NCBI GenBank assembly: GCA_002309255.1
Contig: DBXI01000056.1
Location: 1 to 26,114, forward strand
Source of the DNA: Bacteroidales bacterium UBA1216
GTDB lineage: Bacteria; Bacteroidota; Bacteroidia; Bacteroidales; Paludibacteraceae
Direction of reading: 5' to 3'
Length of the DNA stretch: 26,114 bases
The notes beneath the pieces were generated by a model, which had not been told where the DNA came from, made no database searches, and worked only from the letters and a program-made list of their open reading frames with translations. Shown here in pieces: positions 8,676 to 15,944 of the stretch; the first letter of the stretch is position 1; each line of letters opens with the position of its first letter. A program made the translations under genes and the position numbers.

Positions 8676-9734
8676 TTACAGGGTTAGTTCGCCATCGAAG
8701 TAGTCTATCCGCATTGCTTTGCGCACCTCGGCCATCGTCTGCTCACCGGCCTGACGGGCTTCCTCTGTGCCGCGGCGAAGGATCTCGCGCACCTCGGGCA
8801 GACGCTGCTCCCACTCGGCACGACGCTGGCGGATAGGCTCCAAGAACTCCTGCATGATCTTCAGCAGGAACATCTTGCACTTCATGTCGCCCAGACCTCC
8901 ACGGGTGTAGTGGTCCTTGAGCTCCTGGAGGTTATTATACTCCGGCCAGTACTTCTGGAAATGCTCGTTACGGCAGAACGCATCGAGATAGGTGAACACG
9001 GCGTTGCCCTCGAGGTGACCGGGATCAGAGACCTTGAGGTGGGTGGGGTCGGTGTACATCGATTTGACTTTCTTCTCGACCTCCTCGGCGCTATCGCTCA
9101 GATAGATGCAGTTGCCGAGGCTCTTGCTCATCTTGGCCTTGCCGTCGGTGCCCGGCAGACGCATGCAGACAGCGTTGTCGGGAAGCAAGATTTGCGCCTC
9201 GTCGAAGACCTCGCCATAGGTGCTGTTGAAGCGGCGGACAAGCTCGTTGGTGAGCTCAATCATGGGTTTCTGGTCTTCGCCGACAGGCACAACGGTGCCG
9301 TGAAAGAGGGTGATATCAGCTGCCTGCGATACAGGATAGCAGAAGAACCCGAGGGGTACATTGGCCTCAAAGTTGCGCATCTTGATCTCCGTCTTCACGG
9401 TCGGGTTGCGTTGCACGCGGCTCACAGAGACGAGGTTCATGTAGTAGAACGCCAACTCGGCGAGTTGCGGCACGCCGCTCTGGATGAAGATGGTCACCTT
9501 ATCGGGATCCAATCCGGCTGCCAGATAGTCGAGTGCAACGTTCAGGATGTTCTCGCGGATCTTGCCCGGGTTGTCTGCGTTGTCAGTCAGCGCCTGGGCA
9601 TCGGCGATCATGATGTATATCTTGTCGAACTCGCCGGTGTTCTGCAGTTCAACACGACGACGCAGCGAGCCTACGTAGTGACCTATATGGAGTTTGCCGG
9701 TAGGGCGGTCGCCTGTGAGGATGATTTTGTTCAT
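8676..9734 (-). CDS. trpS: Tryptophan-tRNA ligase
   Basis: Class I aminoacyl-tRNA synthetase that charges tRNA-Trp. The 352 residues fit the family. The HIGH signature is literal (H16-I-G-H19, in GDRPTGKLHIGHYVGSL) and KMSKS is at 201-205 (GKAKMSKSLGNC). The Trp-recognition region includes FCYPVSQAADITLF (131-144) and PVGEDQKPMIELTNE (150-164). It begins directly after an intergenic repeat (9735-9823), which holds the only visible leader; no TAnnTTTG box is present there. Confidence 0.96.
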   Translation of the reverse strand: MNKIILTGDRPTGKLHIGHYVGSLRRRVELQNTGEFDKIYIMIADAQALTDNADNPGKIRENILNVALDYLAAGLDPDKVTIFIQSGVPQLAELAFYYMNLVSVSRVQRNPTVKTEIKMRNFEANVPLGFFCYPVSQAADITLFHGTVVPVGEDQKPMIELTNELVRRFNSTYGEVFDEAQILLPDNAVCMRLPGTDGKAKMSKSLGNCIYLSDSAEEVEKKVKSMYTDPTHLKVSDPGHLEGNAVFTYLDAFCRNEHFQKYWPEYNNLQELKDHYTRGGLGDMKCKMFLLKIMQEFLEPIRQRRAEWEQRLPEVREILRRGTEEARQAGEQTMAEVRKAMRIDYFDGELTL

Positions 9735-9823
9735 TTTAGTCGAAAGATAAAAGTCGAAAGATAAAAGCCTAATCAGTCTTTGTTCTTTCAGTGAAACGGT
9801 CTTTTTTCTTTGAGCGAAGCGGT
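9735..9823. repeat. Intergenic repeat element, copy A
   Basis: Two perfect tandem copies of the 14-mer GTCGAAAGATAAAA (9739-9752 and 9753-9766), followed by GCCTAATCAG, a T-rich stretch and TTTGAGCGAAGCGGTCT. The same words recur between DUF4494 and the M23 gene, and between the MBL hydrolase and yidC. It fills the whole trpS-DUF4494 gap and possibly acts as an attenuator or terminator. Confidence 0.65.
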
Positions 9824-10240
9824 CTATTCTATTGCGCGGATGACATCCACCACGGGTGATTTGGCGAGTCCTATTACTTCGCAGTCGAGTGAAGCGAGGT
9901 GCTTCTTCAGCGTCTGCAAGGCTTCGAGCATGTTGTCAGCCTGCACGAGAATGCTCTGGGGTTTGCGTGTCTCCTTGTCGTTCTCAACGGTGATGAGCTC
10001 CACGCGTGCCTTGTACCAGTACTCGCCGTCGGGTGAGGGGATCAGGTCGTAGTACTGTACCTTTTTGCAGCTGGGCACTTCGCAGTCACCTTGGAACACG
10101 AAGGGCTTGATCACTTCCATCACGCGCTCCTCTACATCGGCGCATGTGAAGCCTTCCACCAGATAGGTCTCCTTTACTTTACCCGGGTTGTCCTCGCCGG
10201 TCTGGCGGCTGTAATTGACTTTTAGTTCGTAGAATAGCAT
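9824..10240 (-). CDS. DUF4494 family protein
   Basis: A 138-residue cytoplasmic protein matching my memory of the Bacteroidetes family DUF4494. The pattern is an N-terminal W/F-Y-E-x-K-V beta strand (MLFYELKVNY), a central KETYLVEGFTCADVEERVMEVIKPF helix region, a YWYKARVELITVEN strand and a C-terminal VDVI segment. No catalytic residues or membrane segments are evident, and the function is unknown. It is flanked on both sides by the intergenic repeat family, so it may be transcribed as its own unit or as a semi-insulated operon member. The start ATG at 10240 leaves 11 bp before the repeat. Confidence 0.72.
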   Translation of the reverse strand: MLFYELKVNYSRQTGEDNPGKVKETYLVEGFTCADVEERVMEVIKPFVFQGDCEVPSCKKVQYYDLIPSPDGEYWYKARVELITVENDKETRKPQSILVQADNMLEALQTLKKHLASLDCEVIGLAKSPVVDVIRAIE

Positions 10241-10367
10241 TGTGTTATAATTTTAGTCGAAAGACCGTTCACTGCGTTCTCTAAAAGACAAAAGATAAAA
10301 GCCTATTATGCCTTGTATGCCTAATGTAATCAGGCTTTTTTCTTTGAGCAGGCAAAGCCTGCGGTCT
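10241..10367. repeat. Intergenic repeat element, copy B
   Basis: Carries the family words TTAGTCGAAAGACCGTTCACT, AAAAGCCTA, TTTTTTCTTTGAGC and CAGCGAAGCGGTCT (the last extends a few bases into the M23 3' end). It contains two hairpins: AAAAGCCT/AGGCTTTT (see terminator entry) and GCAGGC-AAA-GCCTGC (10348-10362). Confidence 0.65.
10297..10341. terminator. Bidirectional terminator-like hairpin in repeat copy B
   Basis: AAAAGCCT (10297-10304) pairs with AGGCTTTT (10332-10339), and the arm continues into a T-run to 10341. With A-rich sequence on the other side it would act on either strand. It lies between the M23 gene (upstream in transcription) and DUF4494. Confidence 0.5.
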
Positions 10368-11636
10368 TTATTCTTTCAGCGAAGCGGTCTCATATAATAA
10401 TATTTCATTGTATTTAACCGCGAGGCTATCGTAAGCCTGGCGCAGGGCTGCAGGTACGGGCTCTGCGGAGGGTGACTCGAGCGTGAGCGGGTTGACGGGT
10501 GAACCGTTCTTCCACACGCGGAAATCGAGGTGTGGTCCGGTGCTGGCGCCTGTTGAGCCCACATAGCCGATTACATCGCCTTGCTTGACGTACTGCCCGA
10601 CCTGCAATCCTTTGGCATAGCGCGATAGATGGAGGTAGCCGGTCTCGTAGGTGCTGTTGTGGCGGATGCGTATCGTGTTACCACCGCCGCCCTTGTAGGC
10701 GCGGAAGGTGACCACACCATCGCCCAGCGCAACAACAGGCGTACCCATTGGTGCTGCGTAATCCACACCCGTGTGCGGGCGCACGACGTGATATACAGGA
10801 TGTTTGCGCGCGTACGTGAAGGTGGATGATATGCGTTTGTAGTTCAGCGGCGCTTTGAGGAAGGTCTTCCTGAGGCTGTTGCCCTGTTCGTCGTAGTAGT
10901 CGTGGATCTTGATGACCTGTGTGCTGTCTGCCATGTATGGATGCAGGCTCTCTTGATCGGCGTAGTAGGCGGGCAGCCAGCGCTTGCCGTGGAAGAAGTG
11001 GGCGGCGTAGATGCGCCCGATGCCGATGCGCTTACCTTCCACGAACTGCTCGTCGTACAGCACGCGGATGCTGTCACCGGGCTGCAGAGCGAAGAAGTTA
11101 ACCGTCCAGGCGTAGATCTCCGAGAGCTCGAGCGCCAGTTCAATGGGCAGATGCTCATCCTGTATTGCTTGCCAGAGCGACGAGCTGATGGTCAGTTCGG
11201 CTTTGCGGCGTTCGATCACCAGGGGCAGTGTATCGCGCCAGAGGTAGAAGCTGTCCATGAGCGATGCGATGATCGTCTCGCGGCGGTTGAGACGGTAGGC
11301 GTAGTAGCAGAGCGCGGTGTCATTGCGGAAGGTGTAGTATTGTCCGCCCTCGCGGATGGATGTCAGTTCGCGGTGCTGATTGAGGAAGGACTGCATGGCG
11401 CTCCACTGCGCGGCACTCAGTCCGTGACGATGCAGGATGCCCGACAGGGTCTCACCCGCTTGCACATGACAAGTGTCGATGCGGTAGTTGTCTGCCAGGA
11501 TGCCATAGATATACTGCGGCTCATGCACTTCCGCTGCGACCTCAGTCGCCTCAGAAGCTTGCTCCGCTGGCTTCCTGCCGCAGGCGAATAGTAGTCCCGC
11601 AGACAGCACCAATACTATGAACCTTTCAACTCTCAA
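10368..11636 (-). CDS. M23-family peptidase, lipoprotein
   Basis: Membrane-anchored peptidoglycan endopeptidase-like protein of 422 residues. Lipoprotein signal: VLSAGLLFAC with lipidated C19. Residues 50-120 look like a LysM/OapA-type module (VQAGETLSGILHRHG), and the LytM/M23 domain covers about 285-385. Zinc-ligand candidates are H288 and D292 (RPHTGVDYA), H336 (YLHLSRY) and H369 (TGPHLDFRV). The usual HxH reads H-L-D, so activity needs checking. The only usable start in frame near the signal peptide is TTG at 11636, inside a heptad repeat (11626-11660); a TTG or GTG at residues 9-10 would truncate the signal. It starts 16 bp after the Dpm1-like gene. Confidence 0.85.
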   Translation of the reverse strand: MRVERFIVLVLSAGLLFACGRKPAEQASEATEVAAEVHEPQYIYGILADNYRIDTCHVQAGETLSGILHRHGLSAAQWSAMQSFLNQHRELTSIREGGQYYTFRNDTALCYYAYRLNRRETIIASLMDSFYLWRDTLPLVIERRKAELTISSSLWQAIQDEHLPIELALELSEIYAWTVNFFALQPGDSIRVLYDEQFVEGKRIGIGRIYAAHFFHGKRWLPAYYADQESLHPYMADSTQVIKIHDYYDEQGNSLRKTFLKAPLNYKRISSTFTYARKHPVYHVVRPHTGVDYAAPMGTPVVALGDGVVTFRAYKGGGGNTIRIRHNSTYETGYLHLSRYAKGLQVGQYVKQGDVIGYVGSTGASTGPHLDFRVWKNGSPVNPLTLESPSAEPVPAALRQAYDSLAVKYNEILLYETASLKE

Positions 11637-11660
11637 CTCTCAACTCTAAACTCTAAACTT
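11626..11660. repeat. Five heptad repeats spanning a stop and a start codon
   Basis: Plus-strand units are TCAACTC x3 (11626-11646), TAAACTC (11647-11653) and TAAACTT (11654-11660). On the coding (minus) strand they contain the TAG stop of the Dpm1-like gene and the presumed TTG start of the M23 gene. Confidence 0.8.
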
Positions 11661-12390
11661 TCTTCGGGTACTTCCTCACCCACGATGACAATTTCAGCCG
11701 TATCACACCTAACAGCGCTTCGGAGAAGATGCCGCCGGACATCTTGCTGGTGCCCAGTACGCGGTTGACGAAGATGATCGGCACCTCCTTGACCGTGAAG
11801 CCGCACTTAATAGCGGTGAACTTCATCTCAATCTGGAAAGCGTAACCCTTGAAACGAATCTTGTCCAGCTCGATGGTCTCGAGCACCTGGCGGCGGTAGC
11901 CGACGAAGCCGGCTGTGGTGTCACGCACATCGATGCCGAGCACGGTGCGCACATACTTCGACGCGAAGTACGACATCAGCACGCGTCCCATCGGCCAGTT
12001 AACTACGTTGACGCCGGTGATGTACCGGCTGCCGATAGCCACATCCGCACCGCCATCCGACAACTGCTCGTACAGCTTGACCAAATCATTAGGGTTGTGC
12101 GAGAAGTCGGCATCCATCTCGAAGATGTAGTCGTACTTATGCTCAATAGCCCACTTGAAACCGGCTATGTAAGCCGTGCCGAGACCAAGTTTGCCTTGGC
12201 GCTCCACGATGAATAGACGATCCGTCTTCTGCTCGCCTATCATCCGCTTGACGATAGCGGCAGTGCCGTCGGGCGAGCCGTCGTCGATCACCAGTACATG
12301 AAAATCCACTGGCAGGGCAAACACCGCATTGATGATCGCCTCGATGTTCTCCTTCTCGTTATAGGTAGGAATAATTACTAAACGTGCCAT
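11653..12390 (-). CDS. Polyprenol-phosphate mannosyltransferase-like GT2 (Dpm1-like)
   Basis: Glycosyltransferase family 2 enzyme of 245 residues, the single-domain Dpm1 type that moves a sugar from a nucleotide donor to polyprenyl phosphate on the inner membrane face. Seen: N-terminal LVIIPTYNEKENI (4-16), nucleotide-binding VIDDGSPDGT (34-43), metal-binding D93-A-D95 in FEMDADFSHNP, and GLGTAYIAGFKWAI (69-82). There is no C-terminal membrane helix, unlike GtrB/DpmA types. Which sugar it uses cannot be told. The 3' end runs into a heptad repeat carrying its stop codon. Confidence 0.85.
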   Translation of the reverse strand: MARLVIIPTYNEKENIEAIINAVFALPVDFHVLVIDDGSPDGTAAIVKRMIGEQKTDRLFIVERQGKLGLGTAYIAGFKWAIEHKYDYIFEMDADFSHNPNDLVKLYEQLSDGGADVAIGSRYITGVNVVNWPMGRVLMSYFASKYVRTVLGIDVRDTTAGFVGYRRQVLETIELDKIRFKGYAFQIEMKFTAIKCGFTVKEVPIIFVNRVLGTSKMSGGIFSEALLGVIRLKLSSWVRKYPKKV

Positions 12391-12406
12391 AGCTTTTTAT
12401 CTTTTT

Positions 12407-12426
12407 ATCAGCCAAGATTGGCTGAT
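12407..12426. other. Perfect hairpin between the MBL hydrolase and Dpm1-like genes
   Basis: ATCAGCCA (12407-12414), loop AGAT, TGGCTGAT (12419-12426). On the minus strand it follows the MBL stop by 3 bp and precedes the next start by 16 bp. There is no T-run on the transcribed side; an RNA-stability or attenuator role is possible. Confidence 0.55.
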
Positions 12427-12429
12427 TCG

Positions 12430-13245
12430 TTACATCTTGAGTTCAAATACCGCGCTGGGGGTAGTGCGTTCAAATACGCAGAGGTTAACGTCACGCCCTG
12501 GCACCACGCCTATCTCCATCAAGTGCTCGCCTACGGTGTCGTATGCCACCTTCGGGTCGTTGTTCTCCAGACTGAGGTGGCACAGGAAGATGTTCTTCAT
12601 CCCATAGTGGTAATTGCGCTCCAGCAGTTCGCCGCAGGTGACGTTCGACTGATGTCCGCGCGGCGAGAGGATGCGCTGCTTCAAGTAGGTCGGGTAGGGA
12701 CCATTGAGGAGCATATCTTCGTCGTGGTTCGCCTCGATGATGATATGGTTGGCGGTGCGCAGGTACTCCTCCAGCTCGGCGTTCGGTTCGCCGCAGTCGG
12801 TGGCGATCATGAACCGCTGGTGCATGAAGTCGATCACGTAGCCCACGCACTCCGTTGAGTCGTGCGATATGCTGAAGGTGTTAATCGTCATCTCGCCCAG
12901 CGTCCAGGGCTCACCTTTGGTGAAGAACCGCCTGCCGGAGCGCAACTTCTGCGTCACGCCGTAGTTGCGGTCAATGCCCTCGTGGATGAGCTTGGTGGCG
13001 TAGATAGGCAGGTGGACGCGCTCGCCCAGCGTGCCTACGGAGCGGATATGATCGGCGTGATCATGTGTCACCAGTACGCCCATGATGTTCTTGAACTCCA
13101 GGTTCATCTCCTTGAGGTACTTGTGTATGGTGCGTGCCGATATGCCGGCATCAATCAGCACGCCCCGTTCGGGGGTGCCGAAGTAGTAGCAGTTGCCGCT
13201 GCTACCGCTGCCGAATGATCGTAATATGAGTTTCTGTTCGTTCAT
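12430..13245 (-). CDS. MBL-fold metallohydrolase, WalJ/YycJ type
   Basis: A 271-residue metallo-beta-lactamase-fold hydrolase with the N-terminal signature SFGSGSSGNCYYFG (10-23) typical of the YycJ/WalJ group. The metal-binding HxHxDH motif is intact (H61-D-H-A-D-H66). Later ligands are in FSISHDSTECVGY and ATDCGE. WalJ of Firmicutes is tied to cell-wall regulation and DNA-end processing; transfer of that role here is inference. ATG at 13245 is chosen over an in-frame ATG 11 codons upstream, which would lie in the intergenic repeat. No signal peptide. Confidence 0.88.
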   Translation of the reverse strand: MNEQKLILRSFGSGSSGNCYYFGTPERGVLIDAGISARTIHKYLKEMNLEFKNIMGVLVTHDHADHIRSVGTLGERVHLPIYATKLIHEGIDRNYGVTQKLRSGRRFFTKGEPWTLGEMTINTFSISHDSTECVGYVIDFMHQRFMIATDCGEPNAELEEYLRTANHIIIEANHDEDMLLNGPYPTYLKQRILSPRGHQSNVTCGELLERNYHYGMKNIFLCHLSLENNDPKVAYDTVGEHLMEIGVVPGRDVNLCVFERTTPSAVFELKM

Positions 13246-13373
13246 TTGTTTAGTCGAAAGACCGTTCACTATGTTCACTCAAAGACAAAAGCCTAATATG
13301 TTTCTGCGCTGATGGGTAATAAATCTTTTTTCTTTGAGCGCAGCGGTCTTTTCTCTTTGAGCGTAGCGGTCTA
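13246..13373. repeat. Intergenic repeat element, copy C
   Basis: Contains TTAGTCGAAAGACCGTTCACT, AAAGACAAAAGCCTAAT, TTTTTTCTTTGAGCG and two consecutive AGCGGTCT ends (TTTGAGCGCAGCGGTCT, TTTGAGCGTAGCGGTCT). It shares its words and their order with copies A and B. It sits between yidC and the MBL hydrolase gene. Confidence 0.65.
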
Positions 13374-15287
13374 TTATCTGCGCTTAGCCTGCGCCTTTGC
13401 TTGCTCACGCGCTTGCTTGAGTTGCTCTTGTTGCATCTTCTCCAGGCGAGCCATCAGACCCGACTTGGGTTTGGCTGCACCGGCTTTCTTCTTCGCATTC
13501 TCCTCCATCTGCTTCAAGAGAGCGGCATCATCGGTCGTCCAGCGGAAGATCATCGTCTGCAGGATCGAGAAGAACAGCGCCAGCAGGTAGTAGTAGCTCA
13601 GTCCGGCAGCGTAGTCGTTGAAGATGAAGAAGAACATCAGCGGCATCAGATACATCATCCACTTCATCATCTTAGCCGACGGGTCGTTGCCCGAGGCTTG
13701 CGTCTGCATGGTGATATAGGTATATGCCACGTTGACGATGGTGAATAAAATGCAGAACAGCGACAGGTGGTCGCCGATGCCCCAGATTGGCGTGCTCCAG
13801 GAGATGATCGAGTCGTATGTTGACAGGTCATCTGCCCAGAGGAACGACTTGCCGCGGAGCTCGATGGCGGTGGGGAAGAACCAGAACATGGCCATCACAA
13901 CAGGCATCTGCAGCAGCATAGGCAGGCAGCCGGACATAGGACTGACGCCGGCTTTCTGGTAGAGCGCCATCGTGGCTTGCTGACGCTCCTGCATCTTCTC
14001 CGGCGGGAACTTGGCGTTGATCTCGTCAATCTGCGGTTTGAGCACACGCATCTTGGCTGTCGATTGATAGCTCTTGAACACAAAGGGCAAGATGATGATC
14101 TTGATAACGATGGTCATCAGCAGGATGATCAGGCCGATATGCAGCCCCCATGATGTGAACAGATCGAACATCGGGATAACCAGGATGACGTTCACCCAGG
14201 CTACGATCTTCCAGCCCAGCGGCACGAGGGATTTGAGGTTCAGGCGCTCGCTCTTCTCCACGCCCTTGTCATAGGCTTTCAGCGTGTTGTAGTGGTTCGG
14301 GCCGGTGTAGTAACGCAGGCGTACGGGCTGGCGCAGGTCGAAGTTCAACGCCGTGGTGGTGTTGTACTTCTTCACGTAACCCGAGTACTGGTCCTGCGTC
14401 TCGGACTCTAACTCCGACGAGCTGAACCCGTCCTCCGAGATCAGCACCGTCGAGAAGAACTGGTCCTTGTACGCTATCCAGCGCAGGCGGCCGGCTTCCT
14501 TCTTGCGGTCGGATTTGCGATCGGACAGGTTGTCGATGCTGCCGCCCATATCCATGTACTGCAGTTGGGCGTAGCGCTCCTCGAACTTGCGGCCTTTCTC
14601 CTGCTGCGGGATGAGTTGCTGCCACTGCATCTCTATCGTGCTCACGTTCTGCGCCAGCACGCGCTCCATATTGGTCGGCACTATATCAAAGCCGAACATG
14701 TACTCGTCCTGCGGCAGGGTGTACACGAAGTCCAGATGGACATCCTCGTCAGCGGTGTGCAGACGCATGATCAGCACCGAGTCGCGCTTAATGGGCTCGA
14801 AGTATAGGTTCTGCGTGGAGATGATGCGGTTGTTGGCAGTGATCAGTGTGAATGCTAATCCCGACTCGTCGCCTGTGAACAAACGCAGGTCATTCACCGT
14901 ATCGCCGTAGGCCTTGTAGTCCTTCAGCTCGGCACGGTACAGACGGCCGCCACGCGTGCTGAACGTCAGCCGTACACGCTCGTTCTCCAAGGTCTGAAAA
15001 TCCTCTGTGCCTTGTGCAGCAACGGCAAAGTCGCCGTATGTGGCCTGCAGACGCTCCTGCAAGTTCTCGGCTTCGCTGCTTTCGGCTTTCGACTTTTGAC
15101 TTTCGACTTCTTCACTGATCGCAGCCGACAGTTGTGCAGCTTCGTGTTCCATCTGCCGCGCCGGCGCGGTGCTGTCATTCAGGCGCTGACGCTCCGCCAG
15201 CTCCTCCTTCGATGGCCGGTTGAGCATCGAAAAGCCCACAATGATTCCGGCAATCAACAAAAATCCAATCCAAGTATTCTTATCCAT
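13374..15287 (-). CDS. yidC: Membrane protein insertase YidC
   Basis: Inserts and folds inner-membrane proteins alone or with SecYEG. A 637-residue Gram-negative form: TM1 at 5-22, then a large periplasmic domain to about 365 (60KD_IMP N-terminal region), then the conserved Oxa1-like five-helix core at about 375-600, with the first core helix near VFKSYQSTAKMRVLKPQ and later PMSGCLPMLLQMPVVMAMFW. A very basic tail (KKKAGAAKPKSG to the end KAQAKRR) would contact ribosomes. Residues 59-75 (EEVESQKSKAESSEAEN) look repeat-derived. A good TTTG-N20-TATATTTG promoter lies 179 bp upstream. Confidence 0.95.
   Translation of the reverse strand: MDKNTWIGFLLIAGIIVGFSMLNRPSKEELAERQRLNDSTAPARQMEHEAAQLSAAISEEVESQKSKAESSEAENLQERLQATYGDFAVAAQGTEDFQTLENERVRLTFSTRGGRLYRAELKDYKAYGDTVNDLRLFTGDESGLAFTLITANNRIISTQNLYFEPIKRDSVLIMRLHTADEDVHLDFVYTLPQDEYMFGFDIVPTNMERVLAQNVSTIEMQWQQLIPQQEKGRKFEERYAQLQYMDMGGSIDNLSDRKSDRKKEAGRLRWIAYKDQFFSTVLISEDGFSSSELESETQDQYSGYVKKYNTTTALNFDLRQPVRLRYYTGPNHYNTLKAYDKGVEKSERLNLKSLVPLGWKIVAWVNVILVIPMFDLFTSWGLHIGLIILLMTIVIKIIILPFVFKSYQSTAKMRVLKPQIDEINAKFPPEKMQERQQATMALYQKAGVSPMSGCLPMLLQMPVVMAMFWFFPTAIELRGKSFLWADDLSTYDSIISWSTPIWGIGDHLSLFCILFTIVNVAYTYITMQTQASGNDPSAKMMKWMMYLMPLMFFFIFNDYAAGLSYYYLLALFFSILQTMIFRWTTDDAALLKQMEENAKKKAGAAKPKSGLMARLEKMQQEQLKQAREQAKAQAKRR
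15078..15113 (-). repeat. Simple repeat embedded in yidC
   Basis: The plus strand reads GGCTTTCGACTTTTGACTTT followed by CGACTTC: three copies of a CTTTCGACTTTT-like unit. The complement (GTCGAAAG, AAAAGTC) matches the words of intergenic copies A-C. It encodes VESQKSKAES at the start of the periplasmic domain without breaking the frame. Confidence 0.6.
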
Positions 15288-15328
15288 TGTAATAATTATT
15301 ATCTTCTTTCCGTTCTATCCGCCTAATA

Positions 15329-15425
15329 CGCACTCTTTCTTTAACTCATCCTTCCGTGTTAATCCGAGTAATCCGCACTCTTTCTTTAACTCATCCTTCC
15401 GTGTTAATCCAAGTAATCCGCACTC
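15329..15425. repeat. 45-bp tandem repeat in the yidC leader
   Basis: The unit beginning CGCACTCTTTCTTTAACTC starts at 15329 and 15374, and a partial third copy (CGCACTCTT) starts at 15419, so the period is 45 bp. Copies are contiguous and almost identical (one G/A change seen), so this is not a spacer array. It lies inside the predicted 5' UTR of yidC. Confidence 0.85.
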
Positions 15426-15465
15426 TTATATCTCCCCTCAGCAAGTAGTGACGGCAAAAAACATG

Positions 15466-15497
15466 CAAATATACAAAAAAAAATCGACATTTGCAAA
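15466..15497 (-). promoter_or_regulatory. Promoter for yidC (Bacteroidetes type)
   Basis: On the minus strand, -33 box TTTG (15497-15494), exactly 20 nt spacer, -7 box TATATTTG (15473-15466). It matches the Bacteroidetes consensus TTTG-N19/20-TAnnTTTG. Transcription would start near 15460, giving a leader of about 170 nt that includes the 45-bp repeats. Confidence 0.75.
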
Positions 15498-15615
15498 TTT
15501 TTGTGCATTTTTCCTGAATTTTCTTTTATTTCTATCACAATTATTTGCAATCTTCATTTTTTTTTCGTCTCTTTCCGCCGAAAAATGAAGATATTTGCAA
15601 CTTTCGCGCGAAAGA

Positions 15616-15648
15616 TTTGCATAATTTAAAAATTTTTTGTATCTTTGC
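15616..15648 (+). promoter_or_regulatory. Promoter for the DUF4160-DUF2442 pair
   Basis: -33 box TTTG (15616-15619), 20-nt spacer, -7 box TATCTTTGC (15640-15648). Transcription would start near 15655, about 20 nt before the ATG at 15674. Confidence 0.75.
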
Positions 15649-15711
15649 ATGCAAAATCGAAAACACTACCGTTATGCCAGAAATTAGTTCATTTATGGAA
15701 TTTCCATTTAT

Positions 15712-15930
15712 ATGTATATGAGCGAGCATAACCTGCCTCATTTCCATGTGAGATACAAGGACTACGAAGCCCTCATCACCATTAAAGATGGCATTATCAC
15801 AGGTTCGTTGCCCCGTCGTGCGCTGCGTTTGGTATATGAGTGGCTGGATCAGCACCAGGACGAACTAATGGCCAACTGGGAGCGTTTAGGCAAATCGGAG
15901 GCACCGATGCGGATCATGCCGCTACAATAA
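15712..15930 (+). CDS. DUF4160 family protein, N-terminus frameshifted
   Basis: Small protein (72 residues from this start) with the DUF4160 core HNLPHFHVRYKDYEALITI followed by LPRRALRLVYEWLDQHQDEL; function unknown. The normal start is almost certainly ATG at 15674, giving MPEISSF. Adding one T in the TTT run near 15692-15694 would continue as YGISIYMYMSEHN, the expected family N-terminus. As sequenced, that frame ends at a TGA after about 15 codons, and only an internal ATG opens the rest. So it is either a fresh one-base-deletion pseudogene or an assembly error. It is followed after 14 bp by its usual partner DUF2442. Confidence 0.7.
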   Translation: MYMSEHNLPHFHVRYKDYEALITIKDGIITGSLPRRALRLVYEWLDQHQDELMANWERLGKSEAPMRIMPLQ

Positions 15931-15944
15931 GATAGGAGGCAACT

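Noticed and set aside
8910..9764. 284-codon plus-strand open frame over trpS
   Set aside because: Antisense to trpS, which has intact HIGH and KMSKS motifs.
10902..11591. 229-codon plus-strand open frame over the M23 gene
   Set aside because: Antisense shadow; no recognisable motif, while the minus strand encodes a clear lipoprotein peptidase.
13246..13278. Longer N-terminus for the MBL hydrolase
   Set aside because: The extra codons fall in the intergenic repeat; the family N-terminus begins at the ATG at 13245.
15329..15425. CRISPR array or attachment site
   Set aside because: Contiguous 45-bp direct duplication without spacers; no integrase or tRNA nearby.
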